From Caulobacter sp. CCUG 60055 (GTDB lineage: Bacteria; Pseudomonadota; Alphaproteobacteria; Caulobacterales; Caulobacteraceae), in the NCBI RefSeq assembly GCF_022750545.1, contig NZ_PUIC01000001.1, positions 496,001-560,000 on the forward strand: a stretch of 64,000 nt of DNA. Reading direction: 5' to 3'. The position numbers and the translations under genes are program-made. The notes under the pieces were generated by a model that ran no database searches, was not told where the DNA came from, and saw only the letters and a program-made list of their open reading frames with translations. Of the stretch, positions 1-7,825 are shown piece by piece. Each line of letters starts with the position of its first letter. Position 1 is the stretch's first letter.

Positions 1-342
1 GCCCGCCGCCGGCGCCCGCGCCGCCTCGCCCGCCCTGTGGGCCGCGCCCAGCAGCAGCACGATGCCGACCAGACCGGCCGCGACCGCCGCCAGCACGATG
101 CCGAGCAGGGCCAGGGGCGGCTCATCCTCGGCCGCCGCCCTTCGTCGCAGGACCTGGCCGTCGTCGGTCAGGAACAGCCGCCAGCAGACCGCGAGGTAGA
201 TCAAGGCGCCCCCGATCCAGCCGATCAGGAACCGCGCCGCGGGCGGCGCGCCGAACAGGGGCGCCGCGCCCCAGATCGCCACCCCGGCCGCGAGGCCGAC
301 GATCAGCCGCCAGTGCAGCTTGACCGGCGTGAGCATGCGCAT
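1..342 (-). CDS. DUF1345 family membrane protein, C-terminal part cut by window edge
   Basis: The first 114 codons of a predicted inner-membrane protein are present, and the gene runs off the left edge. The protein starts MRMLTPVKLHWRL. It has hydrophobic segments near residues 14-32, 38-55 and 76-97 and a charged cytoplasmic stretch (DGQVLRRRAAAEDE) between the second and third. This segment order and the arginine-rich loop are typical of DUF1345 proteins, whose function is not known. The start at 342 is supported by a GGAGG ribosome-binding site seven bases upstream. The gene is divergent from the sigma-factor unit. Family assignment is from the pattern of the sequence only. Confidence 0.75.
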   Translation of the reverse strand, partial: MRMLTPVKLHWRLIVGLAAGVAIWGAAPLFGAPPAARFLIGWIGGALIYLAVCWRLFLTDDGQVLRRRAAAEDEPPLALLGIVLAAVAAGLVGIVLLLGAAHRAGEAARAPAAG

Positions 343-400
343 GTCTCGGCCTCCGATTTGCCCGGCCATCTAACGCCGATTCCCGATTCCAGGTTTTCAA

Positions 401-428
401 GGAAACCAGTTCGCCGCCGCGCGGGTTT
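401..428 (+). promoter_or_regulatory. Candidate EcfG-type promoter upstream of the sigma-factor unit
   Basis: A GGAAAC at 401-406 is followed about 18 bases later by GGTTT (424-428). This resembles the alphaproteobacterial general-stress sigma promoter GGAAC-N16-19-CGTT, with one mismatch in the second box. Its position upstream of the sigma gene would fit control by EcfG-family sigma factors. It is a motif match by eye only. Confidence 0.35.
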
Positions 429-459
429 GACTCTTCGTCCTCACCTCATAGGCGTCGCC

Positions 460-609
460 ATGCCCGATCCCGAACCGCCGGATCCGCCCGCGCCCGAAAC
501 GCCGCCCGAAGCCCCGCCCGAGCCCGAGGAGATTCCACCGCCGGCGCCGTTTCCGGGCGAGCCAGGCGACGACCGGCCCCACGACCGCCGCGCCCGGTCC
601 GCACGCTAG
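460..609 (+). CDS. Possible 49-residue proline/glutamate-rich peptide upstream of the sigma gene
   Basis: This short open frame starts with ATG at 460 and ends TAG at 607-609. The TAG overlaps the AGGAG ribosome-binding site (608-612) of the following sigma gene, so its translation could be coupled to the sigma gene. The peptide is almost entirely Pro, Glu, Asp and Ala with a basic tail (DRRARSAR). I recognise no family, and the ribosome-binding site is weak. Low-complexity frames are common in GC-rich DNA, so this may not be a gene. Confidence 0.3.
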   Translation: MPDPEPPDPPAPETPPEAPPEPEEIPPPAPFPGEPGDDRPHDRRARSAR

Positions 610-619
610 GAGCAGACGG

Positions 620-1165
620 ATGGACGCCTCCGGCCGACGATGGCGCGACGACGTTGTAGCCCTGATCCCCACCCTGCGGGCCTTCGCCTGGTCGTTGTCG
701 CACAACGCCGCCGACGCCGACGACCTGGTGCAGGAGACCCTGGCCAAGGCCTGGATCAACCGCGACCGGTTCGAGGATGGCAGCAACCTGCGCGCCTGGC
801 TGTTCACCATCCTGCGCAACACCTTCTACACCTCGGCGGCGCGGCGGCGGCGGGAGGTGGGCGACCACGACGGCCTGCACGCCGCCGGCCTGAGCGCCGA
901 ACCGGGCCAGGAATGGCGGCTGGAGCTGCAGGACCTGCGCGAGGCCCTGGCCCGGCTGCCCGACGAGCACCGCGAGGCGCTGGTGCTGGTCGGCGGCGCC
1001 GGCCTGACCTACGAGGAAGCGGCGGAGGTCTGCGGCTGCGCCCTCGGCACGATCAAGAGCCGGGTCAACCGCGCCCGCAACCGGTTGAAACAGGCCCTGG
1101 AGGAACCGGCCGTGTCTTCTCAGGATTCCGAGGCCGGCTCGTCGCCCGCCCGTTCGCGGCGATAG
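620..1165 (+). CDS. ECF RNA polymerase sigma factor, EcfG (general stress) type
   Basis: This 181-residue protein has an ECF sigma region 2 near residues 12-75, with the signature DDLVQETLAKAW and RAWLFTILRNTFY. A region 4 helix-turn-helix lies near 105-160 (LPDEHREALVLVGGAGLTYEEAAEVCGCALGT read in two parts). The LRAFAWSL start and FTILRN motif match the EcfG/SigT/SigU group that drives the alphaproteobacterial general stress response with PhyR and NepR. ATG at 620 has AGGAG eight bases upstream. The acidic/serine tail after residue 165 lies in the overlap with the opposite-strand NepR-like gene. It could be a SigU orthologue; that name is not certain from sequence alone. Confidence 0.88.
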   Translation: MDASGRRWRDDVVALIPTLRAFAWSLSHNAADADDLVQETLAKAWINRDRFEDGSNLRAWLFTILRNTFYTSAARRRREVGDHDGLHAAGLSAEPGQEWRLELQDLREALARLPDEHREALVLVGGAGLTYEEAAEVCGCALGTIKSRVNRARNRLKQALEEPAVSSQDSEAGSSPARSRR

Positions 1166-1314
1166 GCGTCCTCCAACTGGTCGGCCAGGTCTATGAGGTG
1201 ATCGGGAGCCGGCGTTTCGGCGACAGTATCGAACATCGCCTTCAGACGCCGGTCGGCCCTGGCGCCCCTGTCCCTGGAACTACCGATCCCGCGTGCGCCC
1301 TTGGCCATGCCCAA
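1120..1314 (-). CDS. NepR-like anti-sigma factor, convergent with and overlapping the sigma gene
   Basis: This 64-residue protein has a core (RRLKAMFDTVAETPAPDHL then IDLADQLEDAYRR) that fits the two-helix NepR fold, where a leucine-rich first helix is followed by a Pro-Asp turn and a second helix. NepR proteins bind EcfG sigma factors and are displaced by phosphorylated PhyR. The gene lies on the opposite strand and its last 46 bases overlap the 3' end of the sigma gene. I prefer the TTG start at 1314 because AAGGA lies nine bases upstream. ATG at 1308 is the alternative but has poorer spacing. The family call is by recognition of the motif. Neighbourhood with an EcfG sigma factor strengthens it. 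Confidence 0.65.
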   Translation of the reverse strand: MGMAKGARGIGSSRDRGARADRRLKAMFDTVAETPAPDHLIDLADQLEDAYRRERAGDEPASES

Positions 1315-1473
1315 GCCCGTGAGTCCTTGCGCTCACTGTCGCGCCTCCATCGAGGTTTGCAAGCCGGTTCGCGCGGCGGGCGACGTCGAAACCGCGGACG
1401 AGGTTTCAAGGCGTTGGCGTCGGCCCGCCGCTTGGCCTAGCCTTCCAGCAAAACAGGGCGAGGGGATTCTGGG

Positions 1474-2166
1474 ATGTGGCCGCTGATCGGCGTCGCCGTC
1501 GTGGTCGCGGGCTTCGTGGCCCGCGTCAATCCGTTGCTGGTGGTCGCCGCCGCCGTGCTGGCCACCGGCCTGGCCGCCGGGATGACGCCGGTGGAGGTGG
1601 TCTCGGCCTTCGGCAAGGCCTTCAACGAGAACCGCTATGTCGGCTTGGTCTGGCTGGTCGTCCCGGTCATCGGCCTGCTGGAGCGCGCCGGCCTGCAGGA
1701 ACGGGCCAAGCACCTGATCGGCAAGGTGCAGGCCGCGACCACGGGCCGCCTGCTGCTGCTCTATCTGTTCCTGCGGCAGGTCACCGCCGCCTTCGGGCTC
1801 AACTCCCTGGGCGGGCACGCCCAGATGGTGCGCCCCCTGATCGCGCCGATGGCCGAGGCCGCCGCCGAGAACCGTCACGGCCCCCTGCCCGCGAGAGCCC
1901 GCGAACTGATCAGGGCCAACGCCGCGGCGGCCGACAACATCGGCGTGTTCTTCGGCGAGGACATCTTCATCGCCATGTCCTCGATCCTGCTGATCCGCGG
2001 CGTGCTCGAACATAGCGGCGTCATGGTCGAACCCCTGCACCTGTCGGTCTGGGCCATACCCACCGCCGTCGCCGCCCTGTTCATCCACGGCGCGCGGCTG
2101 CTGCTGCTCGATCGCCGGCTGGCGCGGACGCTGGCGGCGCAGGGTCCGGCGGAGAAGGCCGAATGA
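1474..2166 (+). CDS. DUF969 family membrane protein (putative transporter subunit)
   Basis: This is a 230-residue integral membrane protein with about five hydrophobic segments. The conserved block FNENRYVGLVWLVVPVIGLLE and the NSLGGHAQMVRPL stretch are typical of DUF969. DUF969 and DUF979 proteins occur as an adjacent pair and are annotated in public databases as subunits of a putative 5-oxoproline transporter in Gram-positive genomes. Whether that substrate applies here is not shown. The next gene starts inside its stop codon (ATGA overlap at 2163-2166), indicating translational coupling. Confidence 0.85.
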   Translation: MWPLIGVAVVVAGFVARVNPLLVVAAAVLATGLAAGMTPVEVVSAFGKAFNENRYVGLVWLVVPVIGLLERAGLQERAKHLIGKVQAATTGRLLLLYLFLRQVTAAFGLNSLGGHAQMVRPLIAPMAEAAAENRHGPLPARARELIRANAAAADNIGVFFGEDIFIAMSSILLIRGVLEHSGVMVEPLHLSVWAIPTAVAALFIHGARLLLLDRRLARTLAAQGPAEKAE

Positions 2167-3116
2167 TCCGCCTGGAGCATGTCTACGCCCTGGCCGGGCT
2201 GATGTTCGCGGCCATCTCGATCCTGAACCTGCGCGACCGGTCGAATTCCAAGCGGTTCAAGACCGCCCTGTTCTGGGCCCTGGTGGCGGCCAGCTTCCTG
2301 TTCGGCGCCCGCCTCGGCGACTTCGCCAACGGCCTGGTCGCCCTGGCCCTCGCCGCGCTGGCCGGCTTCGGCGGCCTGGGGCGCGGCAGCATCGCCACCA
2401 CCTCGCCGGAAGAGCGCCGCGAAGGCGCGCGCCGCCATGGCGACCGGCTGTTCATCCCGGCGGTGATCATCCCCGTCGTCGCCCTGCTCGGCTCGCTATT
2501 CCTCAAGCAGGTTCAGTGGGGCGGGACCCCGCTGCTGGAGCCCAAGCAGGCGACGCTGATCTCGCTGGCCCTCGGCGTGCTGCTGGCGCTCGCCGTCGCC
2601 CTGCCGATGCTCAAGGCCCCGCCCGCCGCGCCGGTTCGCGAGGCCGCCCGGCTGATGGACGCCGTGGGCTGGGCGGCCATGCTGCCGCAGATGCTGGCCG
2701 CCCTGGGCGCGGTGTTCGCCATGGCCGGCGTCGGCCGCATCGTCGGCGACCTCACCGTGCAGTGGCTGCCGCTGGACACCCGCCTCGCCGCCGTCTGCGC
2801 CTACGCCGTCGGCATGGCCCTGTTCACCGTGATCATGGGGAACGGCTTCGCGGCCTTCCCGGTGATGACGGCGGCCATCGGCCTGCCGCTGATCGTCGGC
2901 AAGTTCGGCGGCGACCCCGCCGTCATGGGCGCTATCGGCATGTTGTCGGGATTTTGCGGAACGCTGATGACGCCGATGGCCGCCAATTTCAACATCGTGC
3001 CCGCCGCGCTGCTGGAGCTGAAAGACCGCAACACGGTCATCCGGGTCCAGACGCCGACCGCGTTGCTGCTCCTGCTCGTCAATATCGGATTGATGTATGT
3101 CCTCGCCTTCCACTGA
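2163..3116 (+). CDS. DUF979 family membrane protein (putative transporter subunit)
   Basis: This 317-residue polytopic membrane protein has roughly eight to nine hydrophobic segments. The glycine-rich region near residues 220-280 (MGNGFAAFPVMTAAIGLP and GFCGTLMTPMAANFN) is the family's most conserved part and resembles re-entrant loops of transporters. It is the usual partner of DUF969, with which it overlaps by four bases. The downstream DUF2891 gene overlaps its 3' end by 20 bases. The three form one operon. The transported compound is unknown here; no 5-oxoprolinase or pyrrolidone peptidase gene is nearby. Confidence 0.87.
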   Translation: MIRLEHVYALAGLMFAAISILNLRDRSNSKRFKTALFWALVAASFLFGARLGDFANGLVALALAALAGFGGLGRGSIATTSPEERREGARRHGDRLFIPAVIIPVVALLGSLFLKQVQWGGTPLLEPKQATLISLALGVLLALAVALPMLKAPPAAPVREAARLMDAVGWAAMLPQMLAALGAVFAMAGVGRIVGDLTVQWLPLDTRLAAVCAYAVGMALFTVIMGNGFAAFPVMTAAIGLPLIVGKFGGDPAVMGAIGMLSGFCGTLMTPMAANFNIVPAALLELKDRNTVIRVQTPTALLLLLVNIGLMYVLAFH

Positions 3117-4125
3117 GCGTTTTCCCGTCCTCACCGTCGAGACCGCCGGACGGTTCGCCGCCATCGCGCTGGGCCACGTCGGGCGGGAGTTCCCGAACAA
3201 GCTGGACCACGTCATGGACGGCCCGCAGGACGCCCTGACGCCCCGCGCCCTGCATCCGGTCTTCTTCGGCAGCTACGATTGGCACTCGTGCGTGCACGGC
3301 TACTGGCTGCTGGCCCGCCTGCTGCGGCTGCGGCCGGACATGGCCGAGGCCGGCGCCGTCCGCGCCCTGTTCGACGAGGCCTTCACCCCCGCCAAGGTGG
3401 CGGTCGAGACCGCCTATCTCGATCGGCCCGCCAGCCGGGGCTTCGAGCGCCCGTACGGCTGGGCCTGGCTGCTGATGCTGGCGGCCGAGCTGCGGCGTGG
3501 CGACGCGCCCGAATTCGCCGGCTGGTCGGAGACCCTGGCCCCGCTGGCCGAAGCCTTCGCCGACCGGTTCAAGGCGTTCCTGCCCAAGGCGACCTATCCC
3601 GTGCGGGCCGGCGCCCACACCAACACCGCCTTCGGCCTGCGCCTGGGCATGGAATACGCCCGCGCCGCCGGAGACGCCGGCCTGGACGCCCTGTTGAGCG
3701 CCAAGGCCCGGGAATGGTACGCCGCCGACGTCGACTGCCAGGCCTGGGAGCCGAGCGGCGACGACTTCCTCTCGCCGGCGTTGGTCGAGGCCGAGTGCAT
3801 GCGCGCAGCCCTTCCGGCCGACGACTTCGCCGAGTGGTTCGGCCGCTTCTTGCCGCGCCTTGAGGCCAGGCAGCCGCAGACCCTGTTCCAGCCCGCCACG
3901 GTCAGCGACCGTTCGGACGGCAAGATCGCCCATCTCGACGGCCTCAACCTCAGCCGGGCCTGGTGCTGGCGCGGTCTGGCCGAGGCCGCGCCCGCCGGAT
4001 CGGCCTTGCGGGGGATCGGCTTCGAGGCGGCCAGGGTCCACCTCGACGCCAGCCTGCCCCACGTCGCCGGCGACTATATGGGCGAGCACTGGCTGGCCAG
4101 TTTCGCGCTGCTCGCCCTCACCTGA
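3097..4125 (+). CDS. DUF2891 family protein
   Basis: This 342-residue soluble protein is mostly alpha-helical with many conserved Trp and His residues, for example FGSYDWHSCVHGYW near residue 55 and HLDGLNLSRAWCW near 275. Its helical repeats and buried aromatic/His residues look like an alpha/alpha-toroid enzyme fold, but that is inference. It is the third member of a recurring DUF969-DUF979-DUF2891 set, so it may modify or degrade what the membrane pair imports. The start ATG at 3097 lies within the DUF979 gene. No catalytic function is established to my knowledge. Confidence 0.85.
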   Translation: MSSPSTERFPVLTVETAGRFAAIALGHVGREFPNKLDHVMDGPQDALTPRALHPVFFGSYDWHSCVHGYWLLARLLRLRPDMAEAGAVRALFDEAFTPAKVAVETAYLDRPASRGFERPYGWAWLLMLAAELRRGDAPEFAGWSETLAPLAEAFADRFKAFLPKATYPVRAGAHTNTAFGLRLGMEYARAAGDAGLDALLSAKAREWYAADVDCQAWEPSGDDFLSPALVEAECMRAALPADDFAEWFGRFLPRLEARQPQTLFQPATVSDRSDGKIAHLDGLNLSRAWCWRGLAEAAPAGSALRGIGFEAARVHLDASLPHVAGDYMGEHWLASFALLALT

Positions 4126-4169
4126 CCCCGCGCCCTCGAAATTCGCCGACGGGAGGCCTTGCATATTTT

Positions 4170-4189
4170 AGATAGTTTGCTACCTATCT
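4170..4189. promoter_or_regulatory. Palindromic operator candidate for MarR
   Basis: AGATAG (4170-4175) and CTATCT (4184-4189) are perfect inverted repeats with an eight-base spacer, ending three bases before the marR ATG. This is a locally AT-rich island in very GC-rich DNA. MarR proteins commonly bind such short palindromes and repress their own operon. A TTGCAT lies at 4159-4164. Confidence 0.5.
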
Positions 4190-4192
4190 TTT

Positions 4193-4642
4193 ATGGATGA
4201 GGATCGGATTCTTCGCGAGGCCGGCGTGACGCGCGGTTTTACGCGCCTGGCGCGGATCTACCGGCGTGAGATCAACCACGCCCTGGCCGAGCATGGCCTG
4301 TCCGACGCCAAGGCCATGCCGGTCCTGCACGTCAGCCGTCTGGGCGAAGGCGTGCGCCAGGGCGTGCTGGCCGAGGACATGGGCCTGGAAGGCCCCTCGC
4401 TTGTCCGGCTGCTCGACCAACTCTGCGCCGCCGGCCTGATGGAGCGCCGCGACGATCCCGCCGACGGCCGCGCCAAGCTTCTCCACCTCACCGACGACGG
4501 CCGCGCCATGGTCGCGATCATCGAGGACGCCCTGCAACAATTGCGCAGCCGGCTGCTTAGGGAGGTCTCCGACGCCGACCTCGAGGCCGCGATCAGGGTG
4601 TTCGACGCGCTGGAGACGGCCACGGGAGCAGGCCCCGCCTGA
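4193..4642 (+). CDS. MarR family transcriptional regulator
   Basis: This 149-residue winged-helix protein has a dimerisation helix at the N terminus and a recognition-helix region (VLAEDMGLEGPSLVRLLDQL). The wing follows with the typical DPADGRAKLLHLTDDGR motif near residues 88-104. It heads the efflux operon (FUSC, DUF1656, HlyD, outer-membrane factor), and the next gene begins seven bases after its stop. It therefore probably represses the efflux genes until an aromatic or phenolic ligand binds. No Shine-Dalgarno sequence precedes the ATG; the region upstream is AT-rich and holds the palindrome, so the message may be leaderless. Confidence 0.9.
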   Translation: MDEDRILREAGVTRGFTRLARIYRREINHALAEHGLSDAKAMPVLHVSRLGEGVRQGVLAEDMGLEGPSLVRLLDQLCAAGLMERRDDPADGRAKLLHLTDDGRAMVAIIEDALQQLRSRLLREVSDADLEAAIRVFDALETATGAGPA

Positions 4643-4649
4643 CCCGCCC

Positions 4650-6689
4650 ATGAAGATCAAGATCGACCGCGCGGCGGCGCTGTTCTCGGCCAACAGCTTC
4701 GCCGCCGCCATGCTGGCCCTGTTCATCGGCTTCAGCCTGGGCCTGCCGCGTCCCTACTGGGCGATGACCACGGCCTATATCGTCAGCCAGCCCCTGTCCG
4801 GCGCGGTCCGCTCCAAGGCCGTCTACCGGGTGGCCGGCACCCTGCTCGGCGCCGCGGCGGCGGTGGCCCTGGTCCCCAACCTGGTCAACTCCCCGCTCCT
4901 GCTCAGCCTGGCCCTGGCGATCTGGGTCGGCGGCTGCCTGGCGGTGTCGCTGCTGGACCGCACGCCGCGCAGCTACGTGCTGATGCTGGCCGGCTACACC
5001 GCGGCGATCATCGGCTTTCCCAGCGTCGGCGCGCCGGCCGGCGTGTTCGACGCCGCCGTGGCCCGGACGGTGGAGATCACCCTGGGCATCCTCTGCGCCG
5101 GCCTGATCCACAGCCTGGTGTTTCCGCGCCCGGTCGGCGCGGTGTTGTCGGCGCGGATCGGGACATGGCTCGACGACGCCGACCGCTGGGCGCTCGACCT
5201 GCTGACGCGGCGTCCCGACGGCGAGGTCGATCGCGACCGCCGCCAGCTGGCGGGCGCCGCCACCGACATCCACCTGCTGTCGACCCACCTGCCCTTCGAC
5301 ACCTCGCGCCTGCGCGAGACCACGGCCGCCGTCCGCGTCCTGCACGAACGCATGCTGCTGCTGGTGCCGGCCCTGTCGGGCCTTTCCGACCGGCTGGCCG
5401 CCTTGCGGGCCGAGGGCCGCGAGCCGGGGCCGGAGACCGCAGCCCTGATCGACGAGGCCGCCGCCTGGATCGGCGCCGGTTCCGGCTGGGACGAAGCCGC
5501 TCCCCTGCTGGCGCGGCTGCGGGCTCGGGCCGACGCGCTCTCCCCCGACGCGGCCTGGCCCGCCCTGCTCGAGGTCAGCCTGACCGCCCGGCTCCACGAC
5601 GTCGTCGAGCGCCTGCGCGACGCCCGCGCGGCGCTGGGCCACATCCGCGAACGCTCCCCCCTTCCGGCGCCCCTGGCCGCCGCGCCGGACGTCGCGGCCA
5701 AGCGCCGCCTGCACCGCGACTACGGCCTGGCCGCCCTGTCCGGCCTCGCCGCCGCCGTGGCGGTGTTCGGCGTCTGCGCCGCCTGGATCGGGACCGGCTG
5801 GCCCGACGGCGCGGCGGCGGCGGTGATGGCGGCGGTGTTCTGCTGCTTCTTCGCCTCCCAGGACGATCCGGCCCCGGCCATCGCCAATTTCGGCCTGTTC
5901 ACCCTGGTGTCGTTGCCGATAGCCGCCGCCTACCAGTTCGCCGTCCTGCCCCGGATCGACGGCTTTCCCATGCTGGCCATGGTCCTGGCCCCCACCTTGC
6001 TGGCCCTGGGCGTGTTCGTCGCCAGCCCGCGCCACGCCGGTTCGGCCATGGCGGTGCTGATGGGCTTCTGCAACGCCTTGGCCCTGCAGGAGACGTTCAA
6101 CGCCGATTTCGCCGGCTTCCTCAACGCCAACCTCGCGCAGTTCGTCGGCCTGTTCGCCGCCATCGGCGTCACCCGGCTGATGCGCTCGATGAGCGTCGAC
6201 GCCTCGGCCCGCCGCCTGCTGCGCCAGACCTGGCGCAACCTGGCCAGGCAGACGCGGCGCAACGACGTGCCGACGCCGGCGGCGTTCGCCGACATCCTGG
6301 TCGACCGTCTCGGCCTGCTGACGCCAAAGCTCGCCGCCGGCGGCGGCCGGGGCGACCTCGTCGGCGTCGACGCCCTGCGCGACCTGCGCATCGGCATGAA
6401 CCTGATGGCCATCCAGCGGGCCCGCCCAAGCCTGGGCGCGGCCGCCGATCCCGCCGGCCGCCTGCTCGCCGCCGTCGGCGACCATTTCGCCGGCCTGGCG
6501 GCCCGGCCCGGACGACGCCAGCCCCCGCCGCCGACGCTCGACGCCCTCGACGAGACCCTGCGGCAGGCCGTCCGGCGGCCGCCCTCCCCGGAAAGGCTCG
6601 GCGGCGTCAGCGGCCTGATCGGCCTGCGCCGCAACCTGTTCCCCGACGCCCCGGCCTATCGGGCCGACGCCCCGGAGCCGACCCCATGA
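4650..6689 (+). CDS. FUSC family inner-membrane efflux protein (AaeB-like)
   Basis: This 679-residue protein has two sets of membrane helices (about residues 10-165 and 355-505), each followed by a long soluble helical region. This is the organisation of the fusaric acid resistance / aromatic-acid exporter family (FUSC, PF04632). The N-terminal motif RPYWAMTTAYIVSQPLSGAVR is characteristic. It is expected to export aromatic carboxylic acids or similar toxic organics by proton motive force, working with the membrane-fusion protein and outer-membrane factor encoded downstream. The next gene starts within its stop codon (ATGA at 6686). Confidence 0.92.
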   Translation: MKIKIDRAAALFSANSFAAAMLALFIGFSLGLPRPYWAMTTAYIVSQPLSGAVRSKAVYRVAGTLLGAAAAVALVPNLVNSPLLLSLALAIWVGGCLAVSLLDRTPRSYVLMLAGYTAAIIGFPSVGAPAGVFDAAVARTVEITLGILCAGLIHSLVFPRPVGAVLSARIGTWLDDADRWALDLLTRRPDGEVDRDRRQLAGAATDIHLLSTHLPFDTSRLRETTAAVRVLHERMLLLVPALSGLSDRLAALRAEGREPGPETAALIDEAAAWIGAGSGWDEAAPLLARLRARADALSPDAAWPALLEVSLTARLHDVVERLRDARAALGHIRERSPLPAPLAAAPDVAAKRRLHRDYGLAALSGLAAAVAVFGVCAAWIGTGWPDGAAAAVMAAVFCCFFASQDDPAPAIANFGLFTLVSLPIAAAYQFAVLPRIDGFPMLAMVLAPTLLALGVFVASPRHAGSAMAVLMGFCNALALQETFNADFAGFLNANLAQFVGLFAAIGVTRLMRSMSVDASARRLLRQTWRNLARQTRRNDVPTPAAFADILVDRLGLLTPKLAAGGGRGDLVGVDALRDLRIGMNLMAIQRARPSLGAAADPAGRLLAAVGDHFAGLAARPGRRQPPPPTLDALDETLRQAVRRPPSPERLGGVSGLIGLRRNLFPDAPAYRADAPEPTP

Positions 6690-6895
6690 TCCGAGAATTC
6701 GACGTCCAGGGCGTGCTGCTCTCATCCGTGCTGGTCTCGGCCCTGATCGCCTTCGCCGGCTCCTTCCTGCTGCGCAAGGCGCTCTCGCGCCTGGGCGCCT
6801 ATCGCTTCGTCTGGCACCCCGCCCTCTTCGACGTGGCGCTGTTCGTCATCCTCTGGGGCCTCGTGGTCTGCCTCCCCCTGCCCCTCCTTTCCTGA
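6686..6895 (+). CDS. DUF1656 family small membrane protein (AaeX-like)
   Basis: This 69-residue protein has two hydrophobic segments (about residues 10-28 and 48-66) separated by RKALSRLGAYRFVWHPALFD. The conserved WHPALFD motif identifies DUF1656. These proteins are almost always encoded between a FUSC exporter and an HlyD-like fusion protein, as AaeX is in the aaeXAB operon. Its exact role is unknown. The ATG at 6686 overlaps the FUSC stop by four bases, and the HlyD gene starts nine bases after its own stop. Confidence 0.88.
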   Translation: MIREFDVQGVLLSSVLVSALIAFAGSFLLRKALSRLGAYRFVWHPALFDVALFVILWGLVVCLPLPLLS

Positions 6896-6904
6896 TCGAT
6901 CGCC

Positions 6905-7825
6905 ATGAAGACCTATCTCACCAACGCCCTGCGCATCGCCGTCACCCTGGCCTTCGTCGCCGCCGCCGTCTTCGCGGGAAGCAAGCTGTGGCGGCGCTAT
7001 CAGGTCGAGCCGTGGACCCGCGACGGCCGCGTCCGCGCCGACGTCGTGCAGATCGCCCCGGACGTCTCGGGCCTGGTCACCGACGTGGCGGTGGCCGACA
7101 ACCAGCCGGTCAAGCGTGGCCAGGTGCTGTTCCATGTCGACCGCGCCCGCTACGCCATCGCCCTGCGGCAGGCCCAGGCCGCCGTCGCCGCCCAGGGCGC
7201 GGCGCTCGACCAGGCGCGCCGCGAGGCCGCCCGCAACCGCGCCCTCGGCGACCTCGTCGCCCAGGAGACCGCCGAACAGAGCCGCGCCCGGGTCGAACAG
7301 GCCGCCGCCGCCCTCGCCCAGGCCGAAACCAGCCGCGACCTCGCCGCGCTGAACCTGCAACGCACCGTCGTCGTCGCGCCGATGGACGGCTATCTCAGCG
7401 ACCTGCCGCTGCGGGCCGGCGACTATGTCACGGCGGGCAAGCCGGTGATGGCCCTGGTCGACGTCGCCTCGTTCCATGTCGAAGGCTATTTCGAGGAGAC
7501 CAAGCTGAAGGGCGTGGCCATAGGCCAACAAGTCAGTATACGGATCATGGGCGACGGGCGTCCCCTTCGCGGCCACGTCCAGAGCATCAGCGCCGGCATC
7601 GAGGACCGCGAACGCACCAGCGGCGCCAACCTGCTGCCCAACGTCAACCCGACCTTCAGCTGGGTGCGGCTGGCCCAGCGCGTCCCGGTGCGCATCGCCC
7701 TCGACGAGACGCCGAACGACCTGCGCATGATCGCCGGGCGCACGGCCACGGTCGCGATCGTCGGCGGCCCGGGCGACGGCCGGCGCGCCGCCGAGGCCGC
7801 CCAGGCCGGGGGCATCGGCCGATGA
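6905..7825 (+). CDS. HlyD family periplasmic membrane-fusion protein of the efflux operon
   Basis: This 306-residue protein has one N-terminal membrane anchor (residues 8-24). A biotinyl-lipoyl-like half follows (about 45-80, VQIAPDVSGLVTDVAVADNQ), then an Ala/Arg-rich coiled-coil hairpin (about 85-155), the second lipoyl half (VVAPMDGYLSDLPLRAGDYV) and a beta-barrel domain. The layout matches AaeA/EmrA-type adaptors that link inner-membrane pumps to TolC-like channels. The stop overlaps the start of the outer-membrane factor gene by four bases (7822-7825). Confidence 0.92.
   Translation: MKTYLTNALRIAVTLAFVAAAVFAGSKLWRRYQVEPWTRDGRVRADVVQIAPDVSGLVTDVAVADNQPVKRGQVLFHVDRARYAIALRQAQAAVAAQGAALDQARREAARNRALGDLVAQETAEQSRARVEQAAAALAQAETSRDLAALNLQRTVVVAPMDGYLSDLPLRAGDYVTAGKPVMALVDVASFHVEGYFEETKLKGVAIGQQVSIRIMGDGRPLRGHVQSISAGIEDRERTSGANLLPNVNPTFSWVRLAQRVPVRIALDETPNDLRMIAGRTATVAIVGGPGDGRRAAEAAQAGGIGR

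Noticed and set aside
4593-6725. A very long open frame on the minus strand opposite the FUSC gene
   Set aside because: Its composition is Gly/Gln/Asp/Arg-rich without domains, and it is the shadow of a well-supported exporter gene in GC-rich DNA. Similar long shadows lie opposite hfsE, topA, rnr and pyrX.
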